Assembly: GCA_021847015.1 (NCBI GenBank)
Contig: JAJZVW010000012.1
Coordinates: 39,451 to 103,450 of the forward strand
DNA: 64,000 nt
From: Pseudomonadota bacterium
GTDB taxonomy: Bacteria; Pseudomonadota; Alphaproteobacteria; Rhodospirillales; Magnetospirillaceae
Reading direction: 5' to 3'
Positions 7,555 to 24,993 of the stretch are shown here, piece after piece. Within the stretch, counting starts at the first letter, position 1; each line of letters begins with the position of its first letter. The notes below the pieces were generated by a model that had not been told where the DNA came from, made no database searches, and was given only the letters and a program-made list of their open reading frames with translations. Made by a program: the position numbers and the translations under genes.

Positions 7555-8136
7555 TTGACCCGCCTTATCCTGTTCAACAAGCCCTACGACGTGCTGTCGC
7601 AGTTCTCCGACCGCGAGGCCGGGCGGGCGACGCTCCGGGACTTCGTGCCGGTGCCGGGGGTGTATCCGGCCGGCCGTCTCGACCGGGATTCCGAAGGGCT
7701 GCTGGTGCTTTCCGACGACGGCGGCCTGATCGCGCGGATATCCAGCCCGCGGTTCAAACGGCCCAAGACCTATTGGGTCCAGGTGGAAGGCATTCCCGAC
7801 GAGGCGGCGCTGGAACGCCTCCGCCGGGGCGTGGTCCTCAACGACGGACCGACCTTGCCGGCGGGCGCGCGGGCCATCCCCGAACCGCCGGGTCTGTGGC
7901 CCCGCGATCCGCCCATCCGCTATCGCGCCGCCATCCCCACCGCGTGGATCGAGCTGACCCTGAAGGAAGGGCGAAACCGGCAGGTACGGCGCATGACGGC
8001 GGCCGTGGGGTTCCCGACCCTGCGGCTGATCCGCTGGGCGGTGGGGGATTGGACGCTGGCGGGGCTGGCCCCGGGCGAATGGCGTGAGGTGGGGACGGCG
8101 GCGGGGATGGTCACCCCGGCGCGCGGCCGGAGATGA
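7555..8136 (+). CDS. rluE: RluE-like 23S rRNA pseudouridine synthase
   Basis: A 193-residue enzyme of the RsuA/RluB/RluE/RluF family, which isomerises uridine in rRNA (U2457 in E. coli for RluE). The short form lacks an S4 domain, as RluE does. Visible motifs are [10 protein letters not shown], the catalytic-Asp loop [19 protein letters not shown], and [11 protein letters not shown]. Translation starts at a TTG (7555), because the conserved [13 protein letters not shown] begins at once. Its last 26 bp overlap the end of the convergent GGDEF gene. Confidence 0.88.
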   Translation: MTRLILFNKPYDVLSQFSDREAGRATLRDFVPVPGVYPAGRLDRDSEGLLVLSDDGGLIARISSPRFKRPKTYWVQVEGIPDEAALERLRRGVVLNDGPTLPAGARAIPEPPGLWPRDPPIRYRAAIPTAWIELTLKEGRNRQVRRMTAAVGFPTLRLIRWAVGDWTLAGLAPGEWREVGTAAGMVTPARGRR

Positions 8137-11113
8137 TCTGCCCTTTCCCGGCCTGCTTGGCCCGGTACATGGCCTGGTCGGCGTAGCGGAGAAGGATGTC
8201 GGGATCGGTATCGTCGTCGGGATAGACGCTGACGCCGATGCTGGCCGTCACGGTGACGGCGGCCGTGGTGCCCGGCGGCGTGAACGGTTCGGCGATGGCG
8301 GCCGCGATTCGCCGCAGGACGGCTTCGTATTCCGCGCTCCCGCGCAGTCCGGGCAACAGGACCACGAACTCGTCGCCGCCCAGGCGGGCCACCGTGTCTC
8401 CGCCCCTCAGGCAGCGGCCGATGCGTCCGCCGATTTCCACCAGCAGGGCGTCGCCGGCCGCGTGTCCGTGGAGGTCGTTGACGGGCTTGAAGCCGTCCAG
8501 GTCCATATAGGCCACGGCCACCAGCCAGCCGCCGCGCCGGGCGTCGGCGATGGCCTGGCGCATGCGGTCGGCCAGCAGCATGCGGTTGGGCAGGCCGGTG
8601 AGGGCATCGTGATGGGCGATGTGGGCCAGCGCTTCTTCCTGTCTCTTCAACAGGCTGATGTCGTGGAAGACCGCGACGAAATGGGTGGGCCGCCCACGCT
8701 GGTCGCGGACCGCGGAAATGTCGAGCCACTGGGGGTAGATTTCGCCGCTCTTGCGGCGGTTCCACACCTCGCCGTTCCAGTGCCCGGTGGTCCGTAGCGA
8801 TTCCCACATGGCTCGGTAGAACTCAGCACCCTGGCGCCCCGATTGGAGCATGCGGGGACTGCGTCCCACGATCTCGTCGCGCTCGTAGCCGGTCAGCCGG
8901 GTGAAGGCGGGGTTGACGTCGAGGATGGTGCCGGCGGTGTCGGTGACGAGGATGCCTTCCTGGGTGTGGGCGAAGACGTTGGCCGCCAGACGCAGGGCCT
9001 CTTCCGCATGGCGGCGCTCCGAGATGTCGTGGATGATGGAGAAGAGAAGGGTGCGTCCGCCCAGTTCGAGCGGACCGGAATGCACCTCCACGTCCCGCAC
9101 CTCGCTGTTGGCCAGCCGGTGGCGGAAGAAGAAGTGGGATCGGTGCTCCCGCGAGGCCTCGGCCATCTCCACGGCCAGCTCGGCGCCGGTCATGATGTTG
9201 ATGTCGCCGATGGCCAGGGATTTCAGCCGGTCGACGGAATAGCCGTAATACCGGCCGGCCGCGTCGTTGGCGTCGACGATGGCGCCGTCCGACGGGTCGA
9301 TCAGCAGCATGGCCACCTTGGAATGGGTGAACAGCGCCCGGTAGCGCTCCTCGCTCTCCCGCACGGCTTGCTCGGCCTGGCGCCGTTCGGTGATGTCGGT
9401 GCCGATGGTCACCAGGTATTCCATGCGGCCGTCGGCGTCGCACACGATGTCGTTGGTCCAGTCGAACACCCGCCGGGTGCCGTCGCGGCGGACCCATTCG
9501 TTCTCGTAGCGCCGGGCGATGGTCCCCTTGACGGCGTTGCGGAACACCGCGTTCACCCGCGCGGATTGTTCGGGCGGCAGGAAGTTCTTCCAGAAGAACG
9601 GCTCCCGCGCCTCGTCGGTCCGATAGCCGGTGAATTCCTCGGCCGCCCGGTTGAGGCGGACGATCGCGCCCTGGCGGTCGATGACCGCCACCAGGCTGCT
9701 CACCGAATTGAAGATGGCGTTGTTGAAATCCCGGTGGCGCCGCAATTCGGCGTGCATGGCCTTGCGCCGGGTGATGTCGCGGATGACCGCCATGACCGCG
9801 GCTTCGCCGCCGAGGACGGCCGGATGAGCCCAGACCTCGGCGTCGAAAGGAGTACCGTCGGTGGCGAGCAGGACCAGTTCGAGGGGAGCGGCGGCGATCC
9901 GCCTGTCGGTGACCTCGCGCATGCGCTGCGCGACCGTGTCACGGTCGTCGGGATGGATGCGGTCCAGGACGGCGGTGCCCGTCAATTGCTCGACCGTGGT
10001 CGTCCCGAACAGGGACGCGGCGGACGGGTTCACCAGGCGCACCGTACCGCCGACCACGACCATGATGCCTTCGGGCGACCCGTCGAAGAGCGCGCGGTAG
10101 CGCGTTTCGCTCTCCTCGATTTCCGCCTCCATGCGGCGGCGCGCGGTGACGTCGCGGGCGATGCCGCGGAAGCCGACGATCCGCTCGTCGGCGTCAAGGA
10201 TGGGAACGCCGCTCACGTCCAGCAGCACGGTGAAGCCTTCGCGGTGGATCCGCGCCGTCTCCTCCATGAGCGGCGTCTTCGCCGCCGCCTTCGCGCGGTA
10301 GAAATCGCGCAGCCGCGGCGCCTCGGCCGGGCGCATCAGGTCGAACGGCGTCTTGCCCAGCACGTCCTGGGGCGCGTAGCCCAGCAGCGTGCTGACCCGC
10401 GGGCTGACGTAGGTGTAGCGCCACTCGGCATCGACCTCCCAGATCCAGTCCGAGACCGTTTCCACCATGTCGTGGAACCGGCTTTCGCTCGCGCGCAGGG
10501 TCTGGGCCTGCCTCTGGCGTTCCAGCAGGATGGCGAGAACGGACGCGCCGATGTCGAGCAGGCGCTGCTGGAACGGCGAGGGCAGCCTGTGCTCGAAGCT
10601 CGACAGGGCGAAGGTGCCGACGATTCGATTCCCCGACCGGATGGGGGTGGACCAGCACGCCTTCAGGTTGAAGTCGATCGCGAAACGCCGAAGATCCTGC
10701 CATTCGGGGGCCGTCAGCGTGTCGCGGACATAGACCGGCTTGCGGCGGTAGACCGCGTTCCCGCACGAGCCGGCGCCCGCACCCGGGCGTAAGCCGTTGA
10801 GGCAGGCCACCCCTTCGGCGGGGATCGACGGCGCGGCGTGGACGTTCAGCACCCCATGCCCGTCCAGCAGCATCACCACGGCGGCGGAATTCGGCACCAT
10901 CCGTTCGGCGAGGTCGCAGAGCTGGCGGGTGACCTCCTCGTGCGCGCGCCCCAGGGCCACCGATTCGAGGATGGATTGCTGGAAGCGGATCAGCCGCTCC
11001 TGCTCGGCGGATTCGAGGCGGATGCGTTCGATCCGGGAGCCTTTGGCCTTGAGAGGGGCAAGAGGCGAGGTGTCAGCGTTCAATCCGACCTCCATCGCCC
11101 AAGGAGCCGTCAC
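8111..11113 (-). CDS. GAF / multi-PAS sensor diguanylate cyclase
   Basis: A 1000-residue cytoplasmic signalling protein without obvious membrane helices. A GAF domain (about 45-200) is followed by roughly five PAS/PAC modules (about 210-825), then a GGDEF domain from about 830. The active-site motif [13 protein letters not shown] is intact near residue 910, and an RGGD lies five residues before GGDEF, matching the c-di-GMP inhibitory site RxxD. No EAL domain follows, so it should make c-di-GMP rather than degrade it. The start is a GTG (11113); an ATG at 11095 is an alternative. The input signals of the PAS modules are unknown. Confidence 0.88.
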   Translation of the reverse strand: MTAPWAMEVGLNADTSPLAPLKAKGSRIERIRLESAEQERLIRFQQSILESVALGRAHEEVTRQLCDLAERMVPNSAAVVMLLDGHGVLNVHAAPSIPAEGVACLNGLRPGAGAGSCGNAVYRRKPVYVRDTLTAPEWQDLRRFAIDFNLKACWSTPIRSGNRIVGTFALSSFEHRLPSPFQQRLLDIGASVLAILLERQRQAQTLRASESRFHDMVETVSDWIWEVDAEWRYTYVSPRVSTLLGYAPQDVLGKTPFDLMRPAEAPRLRDFYRAKAAAKTPLMEETARIHREGFTVLLDVSGVPILDADERIVGFRGIARDVTARRRMEAEIEESETRYRALFDGSPEGIMVVVGGTVRLVNPSAASLFGTTTVEQLTGTAVLDRIHPDDRDTVAQRMREVTDRRIAAAPLELVLLATDGTPFDAEVWAHPAVLGGEAAVMAVIRDITRRKAMHAELRRHRDFNNAIFNSVSSLVAVIDRQGAIVRLNRAAEEFTGYRTDEAREPFFWKNFLPPEQSARVNAVFRNAVKGTIARRYENEWVRRDGTRRVFDWTNDIVCDADGRMEYLVTIGTDITERRQAEQAVRESEERYRALFTHSKVAMLLIDPSDGAIVDANDAAGRYYGYSVDRLKSLAIGDINIMTGAELAVEMAEASREHRSHFFFRHRLANSEVRDVEVHSGPLELGGRTLLFSIIHDISERRHAEEALRLAANVFAHTQEGILVTDTAGTILDVNPAFTRLTGYERDEIVGRSPRMLQSGRQGAEFYRAMWESLRTTGHWNGEVWNRRKSGEIYPQWLDISAVRDQRGRPTHFVAVFHDISLLKRQEEALAHIAHHDALTGLPNRMLLADRMRQAIADARRGGWLVAVAYMDLDGFKPVNDLHGHAAGDALLVEIGGRIGRCLRGGDTVARLGGDEFVVLLPGLRGSAEYEAVLRRIAAAIAEPFTPPGTTAAVTVTASIGVSVYPDDDTDPDILLRYADQAMYRAKQAGKGQIISGRAPG

Positions 11114-11332
11114 GGCTCCCGGCGGCGGCCATCGTCGTCATGGGACGCTGCGAACGCAGCATGGACCGTCTCACCCCCTGGTTCTATCAGTATAATCGAT
11201 TTTATACCGACGCATAAGGGCAGTCCATCCGCACTTTTGTATAGGATTTTCCTAATATTCTTGCGTAATTGGGCCGGCTGGCGATGTGTGGACGGGCGCG
11301 GACGGACGCTTCGCCGCCATCGGCGCCGGGGA

Positions 11333-14182
<2,850 letters not shown>

Positions 14183-14238
14183 CGGGCCTCTGGTCCTCGT
14201 CTGTTCTTCAGCCGGACGCTCCAATTGTGTCCTTCGGG

Positions 14239-14321
14239 TGTCATCCCGACCGAGCGAAGCGAGTGGAGAGGGCTTTCGCACGTGGTGCCTGAAAGGCCCC
14301 TCGCTTGCGCTCGGGATGACA
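14239..14321. repeat. Dispersed intergenic palindromic repeat, copy 3
   Basis: TGTCATCCCGACCGAGCGAA at the left end pairs with TTGCGCTCGGGATGACA at the right end. The middle reads GGGCTTTCGCACG...CCTGAAAGGCCCC. It lies between the divergent starts of uvrA and the acyltransferase fusion gene, so here it cannot be a simple 3' terminator for either. Confidence 0.75.
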
Positions 14322-14460
14322 GCGGGGGGAACGCATGACGCGATCGGCCGGCGGATGGTAGTGGGTTTGATCGGCATGATAAAGTGCCGCGCCGGGTCCG
14401 GCGCAACGGGACGGGGCCCGATAACGGGCAAGGCGGCTGTCGGAACGAGGAGAGGGGGCG

Positions 14461-17400
14461 ATGACCATCCACAGGCCCTTGGCCCTGCTGGCGAGCCGCA
14501 GGCTGGGTCCACTGTTCGCCACCCAGTTCCTCGGCGCCGCCAACGACAACCTGTTCAAGAACGCCATGATCGTGCTGGTGGTCTACCGGCTGGGCGGCGC
14601 GGGGGGGGTGTCGCCCGAGGTGCTGGGGACCCTGGCCACCGCCGCGTTCATCCTGCCGTTCTTTCTGTTCTCGGCCACCGCCGGCCAATTGGCCGACCGC
14701 TACGACAAGGCCGGGCTGATCCGCCTCGCCAAGGTGGGGGAGATCGTCGTCGCCGTGCTGGCGGCGGCGGGCTTCCTGGCCGGCCACGCCTGGTACCTGC
14801 TCGCCGTGCTGTTCCTGTTGGGCGCCCAGGCGACCTTCTTCGGCCCGCTGAAATACGCAATCCTGCCCGATCATCTGGAGGCCGACGATCTGGTCACCGG
14901 CAACGCCCTGATCGAGGCCGGAACCTTCGTCGCCATCCTGCTCGGCACCATCGCCGGGGGCCTGCTGGTGATGCTGCCCGGCGGCCCCGGCATCGTGTCG
15001 GGCTGGCTGGTGGGGCTGGCCGCCTTGGGCTACGCCACCAGCCGCTGGGTGCCGCCGGCCCCTGTCGCCGCCCCTGGGCTGAGGGTCGGTCCCAACATAA
15101 TCGCCGAGACGGCGGCGATCGTGCGCCAATCCGCCGAGCGCCGCGACGTGTTCCTGGCCATCCTCGGGCTGTCCTGGTTCTGGCTGGTGGGGGCGATCTT
15201 CCTCAGCCAGTTCGCCGCCGTGGCCAAGATCGTGCTGAACGCCGACAACCATGTGGTGACGCTGTTCCTGACGCTCTTTTCGGTGGGCGTGGGCCTGGGG
15301 TCGCTGGTCTGCGGCCGTCTGATGCAAGGCGAGATATCGGCGCGCTACGTTCCCGCCGCCGCTATCGCCATCGCCGTGTTTTCCCTGGATTTCGCGCTTG
15401 GCGCCCGCGCGGCCGCGGTGCCGGGGCCGGACCTCGCCGGCATCGGCGCCTTCCTGTCGCGCTGGCAGGGCTGGCGGGTGGTCCTGGACCTGCTGCTGGT
15501 GTCGGTGGCGGGGGGCATCTACGCGGTGCCGCTCTACGCCATCATCCAGGCCCGTTCGGACGAGAGCCGGCGGGCGCGCACAATCGCCGCCAACAACGTG
15601 CTGAACGCCCTGTTCATGGCGGCCGGCGCCATCGTCACCGCCATCCTGCTGGCGGCGGGCGTGTCGCTGGTGGGCGTCTTCGCGCTGCTCGCCCTGGCCA
15701 ACGGCGCGGTGGCCGCCGTCATCTGCGGCTTGCTGCCGGAGGCGGTCCTGAGGGCGGTGTTCCGCCGGCTGCTGCTGCTCGCCTTCCGCGTCGAGGTCCG
15801 GGGTCTGGAAAACGCCGCCGGCTTGGGGCCGAGGGTGGTGGTGGTCGCCAACCACACCAGCCTGCTCGACGCGCTGCTTCTGGCGGTGTTCCTGCCGTTC
15901 CGCGCCACCTTCGCCGTCGCCACGGACGTGGCCCAATGGTGGTGGGTGGCGCCGTTCCTCAAGATCGTCGAGGCGTTTCCCGTCGATCCCGCCAACCCCA
16001 TGGCGGTCAAGGCGCTGGTGCGCGCGGTGGAGCGCGGCGCGCGGGTGGTGATCTTCCCCGAGGGCCGCATCACCGTCACCGGCGCCCTGATGAAGGTCTA
16101 TGACGGGCCGGGCATGATCGCCGACCGCACCGGGGCGGACGTCCTGCCGGTGCGCATCGACGGCGCGCGGTACTCGTTCTTCTCCTACCTCGGCGGCAAG
16201 GTGCGGCGGCGCCCGTTTCCCCGCATCACCCTGACGATCTGGCCGGCGCGGCCGCTGAAGGTTCCCGAGCAACTCAAAGGCCGGGCCCGGCGCCGGGCGG
16301 CGGGCGACCGCCTGTACGACCTGCTGTGCGCGATGGCGTTCGCCACCGCCGAGCTGGACCGCACCTTGCCCGAAGCGGTGCTGGACTCGTTCGCCCTCTA
16401 CGGCGGCCGGCATCTGGTGTTCGAGGATATCGAACGCAGGCCGGTGTCCCTGCGCAAGGTCGTTCTCGGCGCCCTGGTGCTGGGCCGTGCGCTGGCGGCC
16501 CGATCCGCGCCGGCCGAGATCGTCGGCCTGCTGCTGCCCAACGCGGCCGCGACGGCGGTGGCGCTGCTGGGGTTGCAGATGTTCGGGCGGGTGCCGGCCA
16601 TGCTCAACGTCACCGCCGGGACGGCCAACCTGCTGTCGGCCTGTGCCGGCGCGCGCATCCGCACCGTGGTGACCTCGCGCCGGTTCGCCGCCGCCGCGCG
16701 GCTGGAAAAGCTGCTGGCCGCCCTGTCGGACGCGGTCGGCGTCGTCTATCTGGAGGATGTGCGCGACGGGATCGGCCTTGGCGGCCGCCTGCGCGGACTG
16801 ACGTGGCTGCCGTTCGCGCGGCGCCTGCACCGCCGCGGCGGCGTCCGGCCCGGGGACCCGGCGGTGGTGCTGTTCACCTCGGGCACCGAGGGGGCGCCCA
16901 AGGGCGTGGTGCTGTCCCACCGCAACCTGATGGCCAATTGCCGGCAGATGACGGCCAAGGTGGATTTGACCGCCGAGGACCGGGTGTTCGCCGCGCTGCC
17001 GCTGTTCCACGCCTTCGGCCTGATGGGCGGGCTGGTGCTGCCGCTGGTCGCCGGCGTGCGCAGCTTCCTGTATCCCAACCCGCTGCATTACCGCCTGGTG
17101 CCCCAGGGGGTCTACGACACCGATTCCACCATCCTGTTCGGCACCGACACCTTTCTGATGGGCTACGCGCGCGGCGCGCATCCCTATGATTTCCGCTCGG
17201 TGCGCTACGTCTTCGCCGGGGCCGAAACGGTGCGCGACGAGACCCGGATACTGTGGATGGACCGCTTCGGGCTGCGCTTGCTGGAAGGCTACGGGACCAC
17301 CGAGACCGCGCCGGTGCTGGCGGTCAACACCGCCATCGAGTGCAAGACCGGCACCGTGGGGCGGTTCCTGCCGGGCATCGACTGGCGCCTGGAGCCGGTG

Positions 17401-17880
17401 GAGGGCATCGCCGAAGGCGGCCGGCTGTGGGTGCGGGCGCCGAACGTGATGCTGGGCTACCTCAAGCCCGACCGCCCAGGCGAAATCCAGCCGCCGCCCG
17501 AGGGCTGGTACGACACCGGCGACATCGTCGCCGTGGATTCCGACGGTTTCGCCACCATCGTCGGGCGGGCCAGGCGCTTCGCCAAGGTGGCCGGCGAGAT
17601 GATCAGCCTGGCGGCGGTGGAGGAGGCGGTCGCGCGCCTGTGGCCGGACGCCCGGCACGCCGTCCTGGCGGTGCCCGAGGAGCGGCGGGGCGAACGGCTG
17701 ATCCTGGTCACCACCCGGCCCGGCGCCGACCGCGAAACCCTGGCGGCGGGCCTGAAGGCGCTGGGTCTGTCCGATCTCGCCATCCCCCGCACCATCGTCG
17801 GGCGCGAGCGCCTGCCGCTGCTGGGAACCGGCAAGACCGACTACGTGGCGCTGCAGCGGGGCCTCGAGGGCGGCCGATAG
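14461..17880 (+). CDS. LplT-PlsC-Aas fusion: lysophospholipid transporter / acyltransferase / acyl-ACP synthetase
   Basis: An 1139-residue inner-membrane protein with three parts. Residues 1-420 form an MFS permease resembling LplT ([19 protein letters not shown]). Residues 440-620 are a PlsC acyltransferase with NHTSLLD (about 463) and FPEGRIT (about 531). Residues 640-1135 are an AMP-binding synthetase with [18 protein letters not shown] (about 803) and [11 protein letters not shown]. In E. coli these roles are split between LplT and the bifunctional Aas, which flip and re-acylate lysophosphatidylethanolamine. The fusion should recycle lysophospholipids in one chain. The start has AGGAGAGGGGGCG directly upstream. 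Confidence 0.9.
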   Translation: MTIHRPLALLASRRLGPLFATQFLGAANDNLFKNAMIVLVVYRLGGAGGVSPEVLGTLATAAFILPFFLFSATAGQLADRYDKAGLIRLAKVGEIVVAVLAAAGFLAGHAWYLLAVLFLLGAQATFFGPLKYAILPDHLEADDLVTGNALIEAGTFVAILLGTIAGGLLVMLPGGPGIVSGWLVGLAALGYATSRWVPPAPVAAPGLRVGPNIIAETAAIVRQSAERRDVFLAILGLSWFWLVGAIFLSQFAAVAKIVLNADNHVVTLFLTLFSVGVGLGSLVCGRLMQGEISARYVPAAAIAIAVFSLDFALGARAAAVPGPDLAGIGAFLSRWQGWRVVLDLLLVSVAGGIYAVPLYAIIQARSDESRRARTIAANNVLNALFMAAGAIVTAILLAAGVSLVGVFALLALANGAVAAVICGLLPEAVLRAVFRRLLLLAFRVEVRGLENAAGLGPRVVVVANHTSLLDALLLAVFLPFRATFAVATDVAQWWWVAPFLKIVEAFPVDPANPMAVKALVRAVERGARVVIFPEGRITVTGALMKVYDGPGMIADRTGADVLPVRIDGARYSFFSYLGGKVRRRPFPRITLTIWPARPLKVPEQLKGRARRRAAGDRLYDLLCAMAFATAELDRTLPEAVLDSFALYGGRHLVFEDIERRPVSLRKVVLGALVLGRALAARSAPAEIVGLLLPNAAATAVALLGLQMFGRVPAMLNVTAGTANLLSACAGARIRTVVTSRRFAAAARLEKLLAALSDAVGVVYLEDVRDGIGLGGRLRGLTWLPFARRLHRRGGVRPGDPAVVLFTSGTEGAPKGVVLSHRNLMANCRQMTAKVDLTAEDRVFAALPLFHAFGLMGGLVLPLVAGVRSFLYPNPLHYRLVPQGVYDTDSTILFGTDTFLMGYARGAHPYDFRSVRYVFAGAETVRDETRILWMDRFGLRLLEGYGTTETAPVLAVNTAIECKTGTVGRFLPGIDWRLEPVEGIAEGGRLWVRAPNVMLGYLKPDRPGEIQPPPEGWYDTGDIVAVDSDGFATIVGRARRFAKVAGEMISLAAVEEAVARLWPDARHAVLAVPEERRGERLILVTTRPGADRETLAAGLKALGLSDLAIPRTIVGRERLPLLGTGKTDYVALQRGLEGGR

Positions 17881-18041
17881 GTTCATCCCTGCGGCGGGAA
17901 CGGGGGGCATGTGGCGTCACCCGCCATCCCGGTGTTCGTCTGAGAAGCGCAAGGAGCGATCGGACTCCCGGCGCATCCCTCCCGCTGGTAGTATGGCGGT
18001 AGTCAGCTTTTCTTGTCCTGTTTTGGGGAGGTGGCGGGGCG

Positions 18042-18950
18042 ATGTTAAACGTTAAATTCAATTTTTCCGTTTTATCCGGGGAGAAAGCGTTCGTATTGAA
18101 CCTGGACCCGTCGGAAGGTGTGCAGCAGGGCATCCTGAACGAGTTGAAGCATGGGTTCTTCTACGAGCATGAAACATCCACCTTCATGCTGAACGTGATG
18201 CGCGACGGGGACACCGCGATCGATATCGGAGCCAATATCGGCTTCTTCTCCACGCTGTTAGGTTCCCTTGCAGGGAAGACGGGAAAGATATTGGCTATCG
18301 AAGCCAACCCCCATAACGCCGAGAGAGCCGCAGACCATCTGAGACTAAATGGGATAAACGGCACGGTTCTGGCCGTTGGCGTGGGCGATTCCGGTGGCGG
18401 CGCGCTCTGGATCGCCGCATCCGATGGCGATTCAAACGGCCGGCTTGTTCCGGAAAGCGAGATGACGGAATTGCCCCGGGACGCCTTGCGCGTATCGGTG
18501 ACGACACTGGACGACATTCTTCCCAAAAATCTCACAACAACACGCATAAAGATAGTAAAGATCGATATCGAAGGGTGGGAATATGAAGCCCTCCTTGGCG
18601 GGCGCACTTTGTTTACATACTATGATATTGATTACTTTATAATTGAATTTCATGACAAGGTAAAGTGGCACCGCATAAGAGCGCTCATGCGTGAGCACGG
18701 ATATGAAACATATTTGTTCAACGGCGAGGGTAATATGCCCTTCTACGTTCCGGCGTATGCGGACATAAAGCCATTGGCGATGATAAATATTCTTTTTGCC
18801 AAGCCCAAGACGATAGAGAAGGATTTCCGTGAGGTTCTCGCGAATAATTTTGCCGGTGATTTTAACAGGGTGGTCGATCGCGCGCGTGCGATAGTCGCCC
18901 ACCACCTGGGTCCCGCGGGAGTGCGGGCCACCGGCCTGTCATCGCCTTAA
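18042..18950 (+). CDS. FkbM-family SAM-dependent methyltransferase
   Basis: A 302-residue methyltransferase of the FkbM family, whose members methylate glycans, polyketides or other small molecules; the substrate here is unknown. The SAM-binding region is DIGANIGFFSTLLGSL...ILAIEANPHNAE, and the family motif KIVKIDIEGWEYEALLGG lies near residue 175. Codon use in its second half is clearly more AT-rich than in flanking genes (runs such as ttacatactatgatattgat), which suggests horizontal acquisition. It stands alone between the acyltransferase fusion and dnaE, without glycan genes next to it. Confidence 0.85.
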   Translation: MLNVKFNFSVLSGEKAFVLNLDPSEGVQQGILNELKHGFFYEHETSTFMLNVMRDGDTAIDIGANIGFFSTLLGSLAGKTGKILAIEANPHNAERAADHLRLNGINGTVLAVGVGDSGGGALWIAASDGDSNGRLVPESEMTELPRDALRVSVTTLDDILPKNLTTTRIKIVKIDIEGWEYEALLGGRTLFTYYDIDYFIIEFHDKVKWHRIRALMREHGYETYLFNGEGNMPFYVPAYADIKPLAMINILFAKPKTIEKDFREVLANNFAGDFNRVVDRARAIVAHHLGPAGVRATGLSSP

Positions 18951-19164
18951 CGCCCGGCGCCCGCCTCCTCGGGGTGGCTCAGGGGGGCGGCGTGGATGAC
19001 CATGCGGCTTATGCCGGGAACCCCGCAGGATGGCGAACTCGATGCGCCCGGTGGATAATTACGCAATCATGTCCGCGTAATCCCCCTGACCCCCGCACTC
19101 CCGGCATGGGGTGGAGACGGATCGCCCCATGGACTTCCGATGGCGAAGGGGGCATCCTCGGGTC

Positions 19165-22641
<3,477 letters not shown>

Positions 22642-22653
22642 GTTTGCGGGAAG

Positions 22654-22746
22654 TTACGGGGACACGTCATAATTACGGGGACACAATACTTAATTCAAAT
22701 CTTGAATTAAGTATTGTGTCCCCGTAATTATGACGTGTCCCCGTAA
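22654..22746. repeat. Perfect 45-bp foldback palindrome
   Basis: Two 45-bp perfectly complementary arms (22654-22698 and 22702-22746) are separated by only ATC. Each arm contains TTACGGGGACACGTCATAA followed by a second GGGGACACAATACTTAATTC unit, the same core as in the element at 5259-5403. It fills the 124-bp gap between convergent dnaE and the chemoreceptor gene. Transcribed from either side it would form a very stable hairpin. No direct repeat is obvious at its ends. Confidence 0.88.
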
Positions 22747-22765
22747 TCCCCGTATTTCCGTGATC

Positions 22766-24613
22766 CTACGCCGCGCGGACGGTGGCGATGAAGCGCTCCA
22801 CCTCGGAGCGCAGGGTTTCGGCCTGGTGCGACAGGTCCGACGCCGCGCCCAGGACATCGCCCGCCTGGGCGCCGACATCCCTGGCCGCGCGCGTGACGCC
22901 GTCGATGTGGGAGGAGACCTCCTGGGTGCCGCCGGCGGCCTGCTGAACATTGCGCGAGATTTCCCGGGTCGCCGCGCCCTGCTGCTCGACCGCCGAGGCG
23001 ATGGCGGCGGAAATCTCGCTGATATGGGCGATGGTGCTTTCGATCGCGCCGATGGCGGCCACCGCCTCCCCGGTCGCCTGCTGCACCGACGCGATCTGGT
23101 CGCCGATCTCGGCGGTCGCTGCGGCCGTCTGGTTGGCCAGCAGCTTGACCTCGTTCGCCACCACGGCGAATCCCTTGCCGGCCTCGCCCGCCCGCGCGGC
23201 CTCGATGGTGGCGTTCAGCGCCAGCAGGTTGGTGCGGTTGGCGATGTCGGCGATCAGGCTGACGACGGTGCCGATCCGGCTGGCGGCCTCGGAAAGGCTG
23301 CCGACGATGTGGTTGGTCTGATCGGCCTGGCCGACCGCCCGGTCGGCAATCTCGGAGGCCAAGGTGACCTGCGCGCCGATGTCGCGGATCGAGGCCGACA
23401 GCTCCTCGGTGGCCGAGGCCACGGATTCGACGTTGCCGGCGGCCTGCTCGGACGCTCCGGCGACGGTTGCGGCTTGGCGGTTCGCCTCCTCGGCGACGCG
23501 GGAAAAGGACTGCGCCGAGGCCCGCAACTGGGTGGCGGCGGACGAGACGGTGTCCACGACGCCCTTGATGTTCGCCTCGAACCCACCGGCAAGCTCGTCC
23601 AGTGCCCGCTTCTTCTCCTGGACGGCGCGCGCCTTCTGGGCCTCCTGTTCGGCCTTCAGGCGTCCGGTCTCGATCAGGTTGTCGCGGAACACCTGAAGCG
23701 CGCCGGTGATCTCGGCGATCTCCGCCGCGCGGGAATGGGGGACTTCGGCGTCGAGTTCGCCTTCCGCCAGCTTGTGGGTCGCCTGGGCGACGGCCACGAG
23801 CGGCCGAAGGATGCCGCGCAGCACGAACAGCGTGACGGCGGTGCAGGCGAGAATGCCGATGACCGCCGCGGCCGCCATCGCCCATTCCAGCCGCCGCATC
23901 GCCAGGCCGTTGTCCGCCGTTATCCCGCCGAGTTCCTTCTGGTCCCTGCCGGCGAGCAGGTTCACCCCTTCCGCCATGCGGTCGAGATGCTCGTAAAGGC
24001 CGTCCACCCGCGCGCTGACTTGGAGGGCGAGCGAGGGTGGCACGGTGCCGCCCGACTTGGCCGCCGCATCGACCGCCGCCTTGGCCGTCGCCTCCAACTC
24101 GGCGAAGGAGTTCTTGGCGACCTCGACGCGGTTGGCGACATCGTTGATGCCGCCCAGGGTCGTCATGTGGCGCTCGGCGACGATCCTGGCGAGGTCCGCT
24201 TGCGCGGTCGCGTAGTCGTGCGCGACCCTCTTGAGGTCCATCCGCACGCTGGCCGGATCGTCCGCCGACACGGTCGAAACCAGGTTCTGCGTCACCAGCG
24301 CGTAGACCTGCATGTTCTTGATGGTTCGCAACAGGTTGAGGTCCGCCATGGCGGTGGCCATGGTGCGGTCGGCAGCCAGGCTCATGCCCAGGCTGCGTTC
24401 GGCCACGGCCCAGCCGACCGCCCCCTGGATCACCACGAGCGCGACCATTCCCAGCGCGAACAGCAGGAAACGCGCCCGCAGCGACGTCGGCAGGCGCGGC
24501 ATGCGGAAGGAGAGGGGGAGCCGGAACCGCCTCGGTATCACGGAGCGGGCGGGGCCGCGCCCGACCAAGTCGATGGCGGTAAGTGCGATGGCTTCGCTGG
24601 TGCTTGCGTTCAT
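22766..24613 (-). CDS. Methyl-accepting chemotaxis protein
   Basis: A 615-residue transmembrane chemoreceptor. A positively charged N-terminus (about 1-45) precedes TM1 (about 47-70). A periplasmic, mostly helical sensor of about 175 residues follows, then TM2 (about 245-267), a HAMP domain ([28 protein letters not shown]), and the cytoplasmic signalling hairpin. The highly conserved tip [20 protein letters not shown] is intact, so it should couple to CheA and CheW. No C-terminal CheR-docking pentapeptide is seen. The ligand is unknown. No chemotaxis genes are adjacent, so it is an orphan receptor. Confidence 0.92.
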   Translation of the reverse strand: MNASTSEAIALTAIDLVGRGPARSVIPRRFRLPLSFRMPRLPTSLRARFLLFALGMVALVVIQGAVGWAVAERSLGMSLAADRTMATAMADLNLLRTIKNMQVYALVTQNLVSTVSADDPASVRMDLKRVAHDYATAQADLARIVAERHMTTLGGINDVANRVEVAKNSFAELEATAKAAVDAAAKSGGTVPPSLALQVSARVDGLYEHLDRMAEGVNLLAGRDQKELGGITADNGLAMRRLEWAMAAAAVIGILACTAVTLFVLRGILRPLVAVAQATHKLAEGELDAEVPHSRAAEIAEITGALQVFRDNLIETGRLKAEQEAQKARAVQEKKRALDELAGGFEANIKGVVDTVSSAATQLRASAQSFSRVAEEANRQAATVAGASEQAAGNVESVASATEELSASIRDIGAQVTLASEIADRAVGQADQTNHIVGSLSEAASRIGTVVSLIADIANRTNLLALNATIEAARAGEAGKGFAVVANEVKLLANQTAAATAEIGDQIASVQQATGEAVAAIGAIESTIAHISEISAAIASAVEQQGAATREISRNVQQAAGGTQEVSSHIDGVTRAARDVGAQAGDVLGAASDLSHQAETLRSEVERFIATVRAA

Positions 24614-24993
24614 GCTGTGAACCTCCCCCGACAGATGTATGCCGATGGCGTGTCACTGGCTCGAAGAACCGATGAAGGATCATATCCGGTTCGACGAGGA
24701 TGATTCGTTAAATAATTGTTTCCGATAACGGTCATAGTGCGTACCCGTTGATCACGCGCAAGCCTATGGCTACCGCACTATGCGGAGCGACATAGGATTG
24801 ACCGGCGTCATTATTTGTGGAAGTGCGGCGATCACGCCGACGCGGGGAGATTATGCTGGAGCGGCATATAGATAACCTTGCCGTTGAAACGTCTCTGTTT
24901 TCCGTCTGCCCCCCCACGCAGATTACGCACATGAAGTCCCTTCAATAGGCTTTAAGTAAAGTTACGTTTTGATGACGCACGCGGCGGAGGTGG
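24614..24993. other. Intergenic region, nothing assigned
   Basis: This 380-bp gap between divergent genes is more AT-rich than its surroundings (for example gattcgttaaataattgtttccgataac in the first third). It presumably holds both promoters. I could not identify a convincing -35/-10 pair, RNA gene or coding region. Confidence 0.4.

Noticed and set aside
24732..24932. 66-codon frame on the minus strand
   Set aside because: No ribosome-binding site and no family likeness; it lies in an AT-rich promoter-like gap.
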